The notes below the pieces were generated by a model, which saw only the letters and a list, made by a program, of their open reading frames with translations, had not been told where the DNA came from and searched no databases. This document shows positions 13,891 through 22,149 of a DNA stretch of 23,249 nucleotides, piece after piece. Where the stretch lies: contig CADCRD010000164.1 in the NCBI GenBank assembly GCA_902803725.1, positions 1 through 23,249 on the forward strand, read 5' to 3'. This stretch comes from an uncultured Eubacteriales bacterium. Its GTDB lineage: Bacteria > Bacillota > Clostridia > Peptostreptococcales > Anaerovoracaceae. Both the position numbers and the translations under genes were made by a program. Every line of letters starts with the position of its first letter. Position 1 is the first letter of the stretch.

Positions 13891-15759
13891 TTACACTCTT
13901 TTGAAAAGTTTTTCAATATCATATCTGCTCATTTTTATGAAAGTCGGTCTGCCATGAGGACATGAAAAAGGATTTTCACACTTTGACAGATCATCCAGCA
14001 ATCTTGAGATTTCTTCGTCTTTCAACATATCATGGGCCTTAACAGCACTCTTGCAGGCTCTCATGGCCAGCCTGTCCTTCAGTTCAGCACTCTCAAAATC
14101 CCTTATATCATCCAGCATGTCTATATAATCTGTGAGAAATGTTTCGGCCTGAGTCAGATCGAAAAATTCCGGTATCGCCCTTGCTATAAATGTCGTCTGT
14201 CCGAATTCTTCGATTTCAAAGCCAAATGACTCAAGAGGTCTGATCCATTCGTCATTATCTCTTTTACAGTCGAATGTCAGAGGGATCATGATCTGCTGAC
14301 TGATTTTTGTTTCATTATTCAGCCTTGAAGTGAGCTGTTCAAAGAAGATCCTTTCATGCGCCGCATGCTGATCGATCATATAAAACTCTTCATCCTGAAC
14401 GGATTCTATAAGGATATATGTTCCGAATATGACTCCTTTAATATCGAAAGCTGAAAAATCCAGTTTTCTGTGTTCTTTTGAAACCTCGACCTGCGCCTTA
14501 TATTCACTCTGCTGTTCACGCAAATGATCACTTTCAGCCCGAATATCAGACAGTAATTTTTTTACGTCAACTTGTTTGGCTGTTGCCGGTTCTTTTTTAA
14601 ACTCCCCTCTATCATCTTTGCCTGCGTAATTCGAAAAAAGAATATCCTTTATTTTCTGTTTGTATTCTCTGTCATCATGATGTGTTTCTGTTTTTTTATC
14701 CGCATAATTTATTTCGGATATATTGTCAGCATACAAAGAATCTGATAAACGGACATTGTCAATGTCCGGAATAGCATCACGGCTCATCAGAGCCTGTTTT
14801 ACTGCATCTTTTATAAAATCAGAAACTGCTTCATCATTATCGAACCTGATCTCCTGTTTCGTCGGATGGATATTTACATCCAGAGTATCAGGCTTGACTT
14901 GTAAAAACAGATAAGCAACCGGATGCCTTCCCTCGAATAACCGTTCTTTGTATGCTGCGTCCAGTCCTTTTTCTATAACCTTACTGCGAACTGACCTTCC
15001 ATTGACAAAAAACACCTGATTCTTTCTCGTTGCTCTGCTCTCAGCCGGTCCGGAAACGTATCCCTCAAGATGGAATTCTTCATTTTCTGCGTTAACTGCG
15101 AGCAGTCTGCTGCTGCTTTGCCTGCCCGAAACAGTTATTATGACATCCAGCCTGTCGCCTGTTCCCCGAGTCGAAAACAGAATGTTGCCATTGCTGATCA
15201 TTCTTATTTTTATTGAAGGATAAGCCAGAGCAATATTTGTAACAAGGTCAGTTATAGCTGCCGTTTCAGAAGCCTTAGAACGCATGAATTTACGTCTTGC
15301 AGGGGTATTGTAAAACAAATCCCGAACAACGATAGTTGTGCCGTCAGGAGTTCCCTGAGGAGAATTATCTGAAATCATACCTCCTTCGATCACAAGTTTT
15401 CGGCCGACCTTGCTGTCCCTTGTTTTTGTGATCAGCTCAGTTCTGGATACAGCCGCGATCGAAGCAAGAGCTTCTCCTCTGAATCCAAGTGTATCCAAGG
15501 CATCCAGATCTTCGGCATTTTCGATCTTACTGGTAGCATGTCTCAGAAAAGCCATTTCAGCTTCATCAGCCGGTATACCTGAACCGTCATCTGTCACTCT
15601 GATGTATTCGCTTCCGCCTTTTGAAATATCGACTATTATCTTAGTCGCTCCTGCATCTATTGAGTTTTCCATCAGTTCCTTCACGACAGAAAGAGGTCTT
15701 TCGACCACTTCCCCTGCTGCAATTTTATCAGAAACTGTTTTTCTAAGTAATTTTATCAT
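13891..15759 (-). CDS. mutL: DNA mismatch repair protein MutL (endonuclease type)
   Basis: MutL couples mismatch recognition by MutS to strand incision. Of 622 residues, the N-terminal GHKL ATPase has E-N-S-I-D-A-G-A (31-38), D-D-G-S-G-I-P (57-63) and T-L-G-F-R-G-E-A-L-A-S-I (90-101). A polar linker covers about 330-430. The C-terminal dimerisation domain holds the metal-dependent nicking motif D-Q-H-A-A-H-E-R-I-F-F-E (463-474), a β-clamp-binding-like Q-Q-I-M-I-P (488-493), A-C-K-S-A-V-K-A (568-575) and S-C-P-H-G-R-P-T (599-606). This is the MutH-independent type, as expected in Gram-positive bacteria. The ribosome binding site (AGAAG) is modest. mutS lies 66 bp upstream. Confidence 0.97.
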   Translation of the reverse strand: MIKLLRKTVSDKIAAGEVVERPLSVVKELMENSIDAGATKIIVDISKGGSEYIRVTDDGSGIPADEAEMAFLRHATSKIENAEDLDALDTLGFRGEALASIAAVSRTELITKTRDSKVGRKLVIEGGMISDNSPQGTPDGTTIVVRDLFYNTPARRKFMRSKASETAAITDLVTNIALAYPSIKIRMISNGNILFSTRGTGDRLDVIITVSGRQSSSRLLAVNAENEEFHLEGYVSGPAESRATRKNQVFFVNGRSVRSKVIEKGLDAAYKERLFEGRHPVAYLFLQVKPDTLDVNIHPTKQEIRFDNDEAVSDFIKDAVKQALMSRDAIPDIDNVRLSDSLYADNISEINYADKKTETHHDDREYKQKIKDILFSNYAGKDDRGEFKKEPATAKQVDVKKLLSDIRAESDHLREQQSEYKAQVEVSKEHRKLDFSAFDIKGVIFGTYILIESVQDEEFYMIDQHAAHERIFFEQLTSRLNNETKISQQIMIPLTFDCKRDNDEWIRPLESFGFEIEEFGQTTFIARAIPEFFDLTQAETFLTDYIDMLDDIRDFESAELKDRLAMRACKSAVKAHDMLKDEEISRLLDDLSKCENPFSCPHGRPTFIKMSRYDIEKLFKRV

Positions 15760-15825
15760 TTTGTATATCTTCTCTGTATGTTTATTTCATAACGATACGA
15801 CCGGTCATACAGCGAAACCCGGCTG

Positions 15826-18297
15826 TTATAACCTGAGCTGCAGCTGCAGACCATCCGGGTCGTTCATAGCAGAACTAGCCTGCTCAAGTTCTCTGAGCTT
15901 TTTATCTGCACTCTCAAGAAGCTCTTCAGGTACTCCTGCGATCCTTGCTACGTGTATTCCGTAGCTGCGGCTCGCACTGCCCTCAACTATCTTGTGCAGG
16001 AATACCACTTCACCATCGATCTCAGCAACATCGACATTGAGATTCCTGAATCCGTCAAGTTTCTTGTCAAGGTCGGTGAGCTCGTGATAATGCGAAGCAA
16101 ACAAAGTGCGAATTTTTTTATCGCTTCTGCACATATACTCACACACAGCCCATGCAATAGAAAGGCCGTCATAAGTACTGGTCCCCCGGCCTATCTCATC
16201 CAGAATAACAAGGCTTCTCTTAGTTGCAGAATTCAATATATAAGCAAGCTCACTCATTTCAACATAAAAGGTGCTCTCGCCGCCGGCCAGATTATCACTC
16301 GCCCCTATCCTGGTAAATATCCTGTCGCAGACACCTATCTGCGCCCGGTCTGCCGGCACAAAACATCCGCTTTGGGCCATCAGTACTATAATAGCTGTCT
16401 GTCTCATGTAGGTAGATTTTCCGCTCATATTCGGACCTGTAATAAGCAACAGCGAAGAATCATCTCTGTCCAGATAAACATCATTCGATACAAATACTCC
16501 ATCCTGGATCATCTGTTCTATCACCGGATGTCTGCCATTTTCTATCACTATCTTTTCACCCGTATCGACTTCGGGTCTGACGTATCCCAGTTTGCCGGAG
16601 ACATCAGCGTATGCCGCCAGAACATCCAGAGTCGAGACTGCAGCTGATGTCTGCTGGATCCTGCTTATAGCGCTTTTTACATATTCTCTGAGCTCGCAGA
16701 AAAGATCATATTCCAGACTGTTGATCTTTGTCTCTGCATTCATCACCAGACTCTCCATCTCCTTTAATTCAGGAGTGATAAATCGTTCGGCATTTGCCAG
16801 GGTCTGTTTTCTGATGTAATTTTCAGGTATATGATCATACCAGGATTTTGTGATCTCAAGATAATAACCGAACACTTTGTTGTATCCAACCTTAAGATTC
16901 GTGATTCCCGTACGTTCCTTTTCCTTGGATTCCAGCTCTGCGATCCAGCTTCTTGCATCCTTTATCGAATCATTCAGCTTATCAAGTTCATCTGAATAAC
17001 CCCGCTTTATTACCCCGCCTTCTTTTATTGTGAAAGGCGGATCATCTACTATAGCTTTGTCTATTTTTTCATAGATCTCAGTTAGCGGATCTATGTTCTT
17101 TTCAAGTTTATCAAGTATTTCGGAAGGAAGTCCCTCAAGATCCATTTTCAGTTCAGGTAAAACGAATATGGAATTTCTGAGGGCTGTCATATCCTTGCCG
17201 TTGGCATTCCCTGAAGCGATCCTGCCTGACAGTCTTTCAAAATCATACACCGACTTGAGATTTTCACGTATATTATTCGTTGTCAGAGGATCGTTCAAAA
17301 GAGCGTCGACACCGTCCAGTCTTTCATTGATCTTATCAGCATCATTAAGAGGTTCTCTCAGCCACTGCTTCATTTTTCTTGAACCCATTGCAGTGTGCGT
17401 TCTGTCAAGAACCCCCAGAAGAGACCCTTTTACATTTTTTTCAAACAATGTCTCCGTGATTTCCAGATTACGGATCGTCGCCTTGTCAAGTGCCATATAA
17501 CTGCCTGTTTTATAAAATTCAGGCCTCATTATATGAGAAAGAGACTGCTTTTGTGTTTCATTCAGATACACCAAAAGTTCCCCGAGGGCAGAGACCGCAA
17601 GGTTTCTGTCTTCCAGCCCAAGAGATGTCAGAGAATACGACGAAAATTGTTTTTTGATCACTGCTTTTAACGATCTTAAAGAAATAACTGAAGGATCGTA
17701 CTCGCTGATGTATGCCTCACACGCTGAGGTAACAGCGCCGGTGTCAATGAATTTGTCTGCATCGCAGTTTATAAGGATCTCACTGGCATTGATCCTGACA
17801 AGTTCGTTGATCAGATCATTCAAAATGCTGCCATTTGATATCTCAGTGACCTTAATTTCCCCGGTGGATATATCGCTGTAAGCAAATCCGCAGCCTTTTC
17901 CTGTCACGTAAACTGCAGCCAGATAATTATTGTCCTTCTCACTGAGAATATTGGAGCTAGTTACGGTTCCCGGAGTAACTATCTGGATCACTTCTCTCTT
18001 AACCAGTCCTTTTGCTGCAGCAGGATCCTCTGTCTGTTCGCAGATGGCTACCTTGTAACCTTTTTCGATCAGTCTTTCAATATAAGAATCGGCCGAGTGA
18101 AAAGGAACTCCGCACATAGGAGCTCTTTCCTCAAGACCGCAGTTTTTGCCTGTAAGTGTCAGTTCCAGTTCCCTCGAGACTTCTATGGCATCATCAAAAA
18201 ACATTTCATAAAAATCGCCGAGTCTGAAAAACAGAATACAGTCTTTATTTTGTTCTTTTATTTCCATGTACTGCTGCATCATCGGTGATAATGCCAT
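15826..18297 (-). CDS. mutS: DNA mismatch repair protein MutS
   Basis: MutS binds base mismatches and small loops and recruits MutL. The 823-residue protein has the mismatch-recognition G-D-F-Y-E-M-F with the intercalating F29 and E31, the connector, lever and clamp domains, and the ABC-type ATPase with Walker A G-P-N-M-S-G-K-S-T (621-629), Walker B S-L-V-I-L-D-E (695-701) and F-A-S-H-Y-H-E-L. It is slightly shorter than Escherichia coli MutS, lacking much of the C-terminal tail; the last residues L-Q-L-Q-L-R-L may be a degenerate clamp-binding motif. The ATG at 18297 (M-A-L-S-P-M-M-Q-Q-Y) matches the family start and lies 9-10 bases after AAGGGGG; an ATG three codons upstream is too close to that site. 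It is 26 bp after tlyA. Confidence 0.97.
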   Translation of the reverse strand: MALSPMMQQYMEIKEQNKDCILFFRLGDFYEMFFDDAIEVSRELELTLTGKNCGLEERAPMCGVPFHSADSYIERLIEKGYKVAICEQTEDPAAAKGLVKREVIQIVTPGTVTSSNILSEKDNNYLAAVYVTGKGCGFAYSDISTGEIKVTEISNGSILNDLINELVRINASEILINCDADKFIDTGAVTSACEAYISEYDPSVISLRSLKAVIKKQFSSYSLTSLGLEDRNLAVSALGELLVYLNETQKQSLSHIMRPEFYKTGSYMALDKATIRNLEITETLFEKNVKGSLLGVLDRTHTAMGSRKMKQWLREPLNDADKINERLDGVDALLNDPLTTNNIRENLKSVYDFERLSGRIASGNANGKDMTALRNSIFVLPELKMDLEGLPSEILDKLEKNIDPLTEIYEKIDKAIVDDPPFTIKEGGVIKRGYSDELDKLNDSIKDARSWIAELESKEKERTGITNLKVGYNKVFGYYLEITKSWYDHIPENYIRKQTLANAERFITPELKEMESLVMNAETKINSLEYDLFCELREYVKSAISRIQQTSAAVSTLDVLAAYADVSGKLGYVRPEVDTGEKIVIENGRHPVIEQMIQDGVFVSNDVYLDRDDSSLLLITGPNMSGKSTYMRQTAIIVLMAQSGCFVPADRAQIGVCDRIFTRIGASDNLAGGESTFYVEMSELAYILNSATKRSLVILDEIGRGTSTYDGLSIAWAVCEYMCRSDKKIRTLFASHYHELTDLDKKLDGFRNLNVDVAEIDGEVVFLHKIVEGSASRSYGIHVARIAGVPEELLESADKKLRELEQASSAMNDPDGLQLQLRL

Positions 18298-18323
18298 TGT
18301 ACACATTCCCCCTTATTCAATGT

Positions 18324-19121
18324 TCATGCCAATTTCTGATGAGACTCTCTGACAACTTCATCAGCCAAAAAATCTATGTCGATTTTAGCATTATTTCTTT
18401 CAAGATACAACAGATATTCTATGTTGCCTTTTGCCCCTGTGACCGGCGAAAAGGTAAGACCCTGAGGATAAAGCCCGTTTTTTTCAGCATAACCTGCCAC
18501 TTTGATTATAACCTCTTTATGGACGGCCGGATCTCTTACTATACCTTTTTTCCCCACCTGACTGCGTCCGGCTTCGAACTGAGGTTTTACAAGACAAAGG
18601 ACCCTGCCGGTTTCAGAAAGCACTTCAGCCGCAACAGGAAGTATAAGGTCCAGCGATATAAACGATACATCGATACTGATAAAATCAACAGGCTCTTCAA
18701 TTAGAGCTGTATCCATATACCTTATGTTAGTCCTCTCCATGTTGATTACACGCGGATCTGTTCTGAGCTTGTAATCCAGCTGTCCGTATCCGACGTCTAT
18801 TGCGTAAACTTTTTGTGCGCCACGCTGCAGCATGCAGTCGGTAAAACCACCTGTACTGGCTCCCATATCGCAGCAGACTGCATTTTCAACATGAAAATCA
18901 AACATTTCCATAGCCTTTTCAAGCTTCAGGCCTCCTCTGCTGACATAGGGACATGTGTCTCCTCTGACCTCTATCTCACATTTGGAGTCGACCATTGTGC
19001 CGGCTTTATCTATACGGCTGCCGTCTATCCAGATCTGGCCGGCCATGATCAGAGCTTTGGCTTTTTCTCTGGAGGGAGCCATCCCCTTTTGTGTTAAAAG
19101 AACATCAAGCCTTTCTTTCAA
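18324..19121 (-). CDS. tlyA: TlyA family rRNA 2'-O-methyltransferase (YqxC)
   Basis: TlyA enzymes are SAM-dependent 2'-O-methyltransferases acting on rRNA, in mycobacteria at C1409 of 16S and C1920 of 23S. The 265 residues comprise an S4 RNA-binding domain (about 1-60: R-L-D-V-L-L, S-R-E-K-A-K-A-L-I-M-A-G) and an FtsJ/RrmJ-type methyltransferase with SAM motif D-M-G-A-S-T-G-G-F-T-D (85-95), D151 (I-S-I-D-V-S-F-I-S) and K179 (L-V-K-P-Q-F-E). The likely start is TTG at 19121, because the S4 domain begins there and no ATG fits. An AAAGGA site lies 12 bases upstream, within the end of dxs, which it overlaps by 17 bases. tlyA after dxs is the common clostridial order. Confidence 0.93.
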   Translation of the reverse strand: MKERLDVLLTQKGMAPSREKAKALIMAGQIWIDGSRIDKAGTMVDSKCEIEVRGDTCPYVSRGGLKLEKAMEMFDFHVENAVCCDMGASTGGFTDCMLQRGAQKVYAIDVGYGQLDYKLRTDPRVINMERTNIRYMDTALIEEPVDFISIDVSFISLDLILPVAAEVLSETGRVLCLVKPQFEAGRSQVGKKGIVRDPAVHKEVIIKVAGYAEKNGLYPQGLTFSPVTGAKGNIEYLLYLERNNAKIDIDFLADEVVRESHQKLA

Positions 19122-20973
19122 TTATTTCACGAATCCTTTCTGCCATTCCTTCTGCGTCAAGTCTGTATCTGCTGAATAATTCGGGAATAGAACCGTGTTC
19201 AATGAATTTTGACGGCCATCCCATCTTGTATACAGAAATACCCGGATATTCCTCAGAAATGATATCGGATATTATACTCCCGAAACCACCATGTGTGACA
19301 TTATCTTCACATGTTATGATCAATTTTGATGATGATGCTGCCTCAAGCACTTTTTTCCTGTCAGGAGGTGTAATGAACCTTGCGTCTGTGACTCCGCATC
19401 TTATTCCTTCAGATTCCAGTATCAAGCTGGCCTTAAGAGCCGATTTCACCATGCTCCCGCATGCCCATATATTTATTTCATCACCCTGTTTCAGAAGCTG
19501 AGCACCTTCTGAAACAGGAATGCAGGGAACATCTATGTCTTCAGCAGCTCCTCTCGGATATCTTATTGCAACAGGTGAATCAATGTCAACTGCGTATTCC
19601 AGCATCTGTTCCAGTTCAGCACCGTCACGGGGAGCGAGGACAGTCATGTTCGGTATATGTGTCAGAAATGAAAGATCGAATATTCCATTATGTGTCGCTC
19701 CGTCGGCTCCGACGACACCTGCCCTGTCAACTGCGAAAATGACGGGTAGATTTTGCATGCATACATCCTGTGATATCTGATCATAAGCGCGCTGCATGAA
19801 GGTTGAGTATATTGCAACAACAGGCTTAAGACCGCTTGCAGCCAGTCCTGCAGCAAAGCTAACTGCATGCTGCTCTGCAATGCCTGCATCAAACATCCTG
19901 TCAGGATATCTTTCAGCAAATTCATGAAGTCCCACACCATCGATCATCGCAGCTGATACAGCTGTAAGGCGCGGCTCCTTTGCGGCCAGCTGTGTCATTT
20001 TGCTGCCGAATACATCAGAAAATGTACGGCATCCGGGCTTTTTTATTGCAAGGCCTGTAGTTTTGTCAAAAGGACCTGTGCCGTGAAAAACTCCGGGATT
20101 ATTCTCAGCATTTCGGTATCCTTTTCCCTTTTGTGTAATAATATGAATGACACAAGGCTTTTCAGAATGTTTTGCAGCCTCGAGATTTTCTGTCAATGCT
20201 TCTATATTATGACCATCTATCGGACCGATATATGTAAAACCTAGTTCCTCAAAAAAAACACCGTCCACGAGTGCATATTTTAATATATCGCGCATTTTTG
20301 AAGCACCGTAGTAAATACCGCTGCCTATCGCCGGAACTTTTTTCACTGTTCGTTTCAGTCCGCCTTTAAATGCATAATATTTTCTTGAAACTCTGAGCTT
20401 GGAAAGATGCTGCGAAATACCTCCCGTATTTGCTCTTATTGACATACCGTTATCGTTTAAAATAATGATAGCTCTGCTTTTTGAATCTCCAAGATTATTC
20501 AGGCCCTCATACGCCTCTCCGCCCGTCAGCGCACCATCGCCTATAACAGCGATCACATTATGATCTTCGTGTTTCAGATCCCTGGCGACTGCCATTCCAT
20601 GAGCGGCAGATATGGAATTACTGCTGTGACCTGTATCAAAAGCATCATGGATACTTTCTGCTCTTTTGGGAAATCCCGAAATACCATCCAGCTGACGCAG
20701 CGTATTAAATATATCCCTTCGGCCTGTGAGAATCTTGTGTATATATGACTGGTGGCCCACATCCCATATCAGTCTGTCATTTGATGTGTCGAATACCTTG
20801 TGAAGCGCGAGGGTAAGCTCGACCACACCAAGATTAGAGGCCAGATGACCTCCTGTTTCGGAAACATGTGTCAGCAGAAACTCACGAAGCTCAACAGCCA
20901 AAAGTTCCATTTCATCAGTGTCCATCTGCCGTATATCATCAGGCAGATTCATATTTTCCAGTCGTTTAGTCAT
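19105..20973 (-). CDS. dxs: 1-deoxy-D-xylulose-5-phosphate synthase
   Basis: Dxs joins pyruvate and glyceraldehyde 3-phosphate, using thiamine diphosphate, in the first step of the MEP isoprenoid pathway; DXP also feeds thiamine and pyridoxal synthesis. The 622 residues are the usual length. Visible are D-V-G-H-Q-S-Y-x-H-K, the H-S-S-N-S-I-S region, the TPP-binding G-D-G-A-L-T-G-G-E-A-Y-E (145-156) ending at L-N-D-N, and I-A-E-Q-H-A-V-S-F-A-A-G-L-A in the pyrimidine-binding domain, followed by a transketolase C-terminal domain. I chose the ATG at 20973, 8 bases after AGAGG. A longer frame upstream (to 21078) would run into ispA and lacks family similarity. ispA ends 19 bp upstream, and tlyA overlaps its end. 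Confidence 0.97.
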   Translation of the reverse strand: MTKRLENMNLPDDIRQMDTDEMELLAVELREFLLTHVSETGGHLASNLGVVELTLALHKVFDTSNDRLIWDVGHQSYIHKILTGRRDIFNTLRQLDGISGFPKRAESIHDAFDTGHSSNSISAAHGMAVARDLKHEDHNVIAVIGDGALTGGEAYEGLNNLGDSKSRAIIILNDNGMSIRANTGGISQHLSKLRVSRKYYAFKGGLKRTVKKVPAIGSGIYYGASKMRDILKYALVDGVFFEELGFTYIGPIDGHNIEALTENLEAAKHSEKPCVIHIITQKGKGYRNAENNPGVFHGTGPFDKTTGLAIKKPGCRTFSDVFGSKMTQLAAKEPRLTAVSAAMIDGVGLHEFAERYPDRMFDAGIAEQHAVSFAAGLAASGLKPVVAIYSTFMQRAYDQISQDVCMQNLPVIFAVDRAGVVGADGATHNGIFDLSFLTHIPNMTVLAPRDGAELEQMLEYAVDIDSPVAIRYPRGAAEDIDVPCIPVSEGAQLLKQGDEINIWACGSMVKSALKASLILESEGIRCGVTDARFITPPDRKKVLEAASSSKLIITCEDNVTHGGFGSIISDIISEEYPGISVYKMGWPSKFIEHGSIPELFSRYRLDAEGMAERIREIIERKA

Positions 20974-20992
20974 AAAAAGAACCTCTGTGTCT

Positions 20993-21886
20993 TTATTTTG
21001 TCCTTGATGCCAGTTCCTGTACCAGATCATTGAAAAATTCGGCATTGTCATAATATGGTGCCATAACAGACAATGCATGTTCTGTCAGTTCATCGACCCT
21101 TTTATAAGAAGCATCGAGACCATAGATGCTGGGATATGTCAGTTTGCCTCTTTTTTCGTCCATACCTGTCTCTTTGCCGAGTTCTTTTGCATCACCAACG
21201 ATGTCGAGAATATCATCAACGATCTGGAACGCCAGACCGAGATCTTCGCCATAACTGGTGAGATCGGCTAGAACTTTATCATCAGCTCCGCCAATATGAG
21301 CTCCTGCTCTGAGAGCCGCAATGATCATAGCTGCAGTCTTATTGATATGGATATAGTCAAGCATTTCAGGGCTGCCGGGTTTACCTTCGTTCTCAACATC
21401 GGCGACCTGACCTGCCAGCATTCCGCTGCATCCTGCGCCTTTTGCGATATCATACATGGCTCTGATCCTTTTCTTAAGTTCTTTCTCATTATCAAAATGA
21501 AGGAACATATCTTTTGTCATTGCTTCAAACGCTGTTGTCAGAAGACCGTCACCTGCAAGTGTTGCCATGTCTTCACCATATACCTTGTGGTTTGTCAGAC
21601 GGCCTCTCCTGTAATCATCATCATCCATACACGGCAGATCGTCATGTATAAGCGAATATGTATGGACATATTCTATTGCACACGCATATGGCAAAGCTGT
21701 CTGAATATTGCCACCCGCAAACTCACATGCAGCCATTACAAGACATGGTCTCAGTCGTTTCCCGCCTGCAACGAGTGAATACTTCATCGATTCATATAAC
21801 GTAAGACTTTTACTGTCAACATCAGGAAGGATATCGACCATATGCATTTCAACTAACTCCAGATAACGTTTGTAATCAGCATTCAT
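20993..21886 (-). CDS. ispA: polyprenyl (farnesyl/geranyl) diphosphate synthase
   Basis: IspA condenses IPP with DMAPP and GPP to make C15 (or C10/C20) prenyl diphosphates, precursors for undecaprenyl carrier and quinones. The 297-residue all-helical protein carries both aspartate-rich motifs: D-D-L-P-C-M-D (82-88), followed by D-D-D-Y-R-R-G-R, and F-Q-I-V-D-D-I-L-D (D224, D225, D228), as well as G-G-K-R-L-R-P (41-47) for IPP binding. The two-residue insert in the first motif is typical of bacterial short-chain synthases. The start follows AGAGGAGA. The order xseA-xseB-ispA-dxs-tlyA is conserved in Firmicutes. Confidence 0.95.
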   Translation of the reverse strand: MNADYKRYLELVEMHMVDILPDVDSKSLTLYESMKYSLVAGGKRLRPCLVMAACEFAGGNIQTALPYACAIEYVHTYSLIHDDLPCMDDDDYRRGRLTNHKVYGEDMATLAGDGLLTTAFEAMTKDMFLHFDNEKELKKRIRAMYDIAKGAGCSGMLAGQVADVENEGKPGSPEMLDYIHINKTAAMIIAALRAGAHIGGADDKVLADLTSYGEDLGLAFQIVDDILDIVGDAKELGKETGMDEKRGKLTYPSIYGLDASYKRVDELTEHALSVMAPYYDNAEFFNDLVQELASRTK

Positions 21887-21951
21887 TGTATCATTCTCCT
21901 CTCTAATTATTTGCTATTTTATTCAGCGCATACTGATGATACATTCATATA

Positions 21952-22149
21952 TTATTCTTCATCTGTATTAAAACTTTCGATTTTCTGCTTTGCATCATCA
22001 AGAATCTGTTTACAGATTTTGTAATATTTTATTCCATCTTCGTAATTCTTTATTGCTTCTTCCAGAGTCACTTCTCCGGAGTCCAGCTTTTCACCTGCTG
22101 CTCTGAGTTTTTCATACGCCTCTTCGAAAGTGATTTTTTCATCAGTCAT
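21952..22149 (-). CDS. xseB: exodeoxyribonuclease VII small subunit
   Basis: XseB is the small helical subunit of exonuclease VII, which degrades single-stranded DNA into short oligonucleotides; several copies assemble with each XseA. The 65 residues show the whole family pattern: F-E-E-A-Y-E-K-L-R, L-D-S-G-E-V-T-L-E-E-A-I-K-N-Y-E-D-G-I-K-Y-Y-K-x-C, then an acidic end. It starts inside the last codons of xseA (8-base overlap), which suggests translational coupling and matched subunit production. A 65-bp gap to ispA has no terminator. Confidence 0.95.
   Translation of the reverse strand: MTDEKITFEEAYEKLRAAGEKLDSGEVTLEEAIKNYEDGIKYYKICKQILDDAKQKIESFNTDEE

Noticed and set aside
15952..16647. 231-codon + strand frame inside mutS
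   Set aside because: It is antisense to the mutS ATPase region, with low-complexity composition and no motif.
20974..21078. N-terminal extension of Dxs to 21078
   Set aside because: It would overlap ispA, shows no family similarity, and a good ribosome binding site precedes the ATG at 20973.
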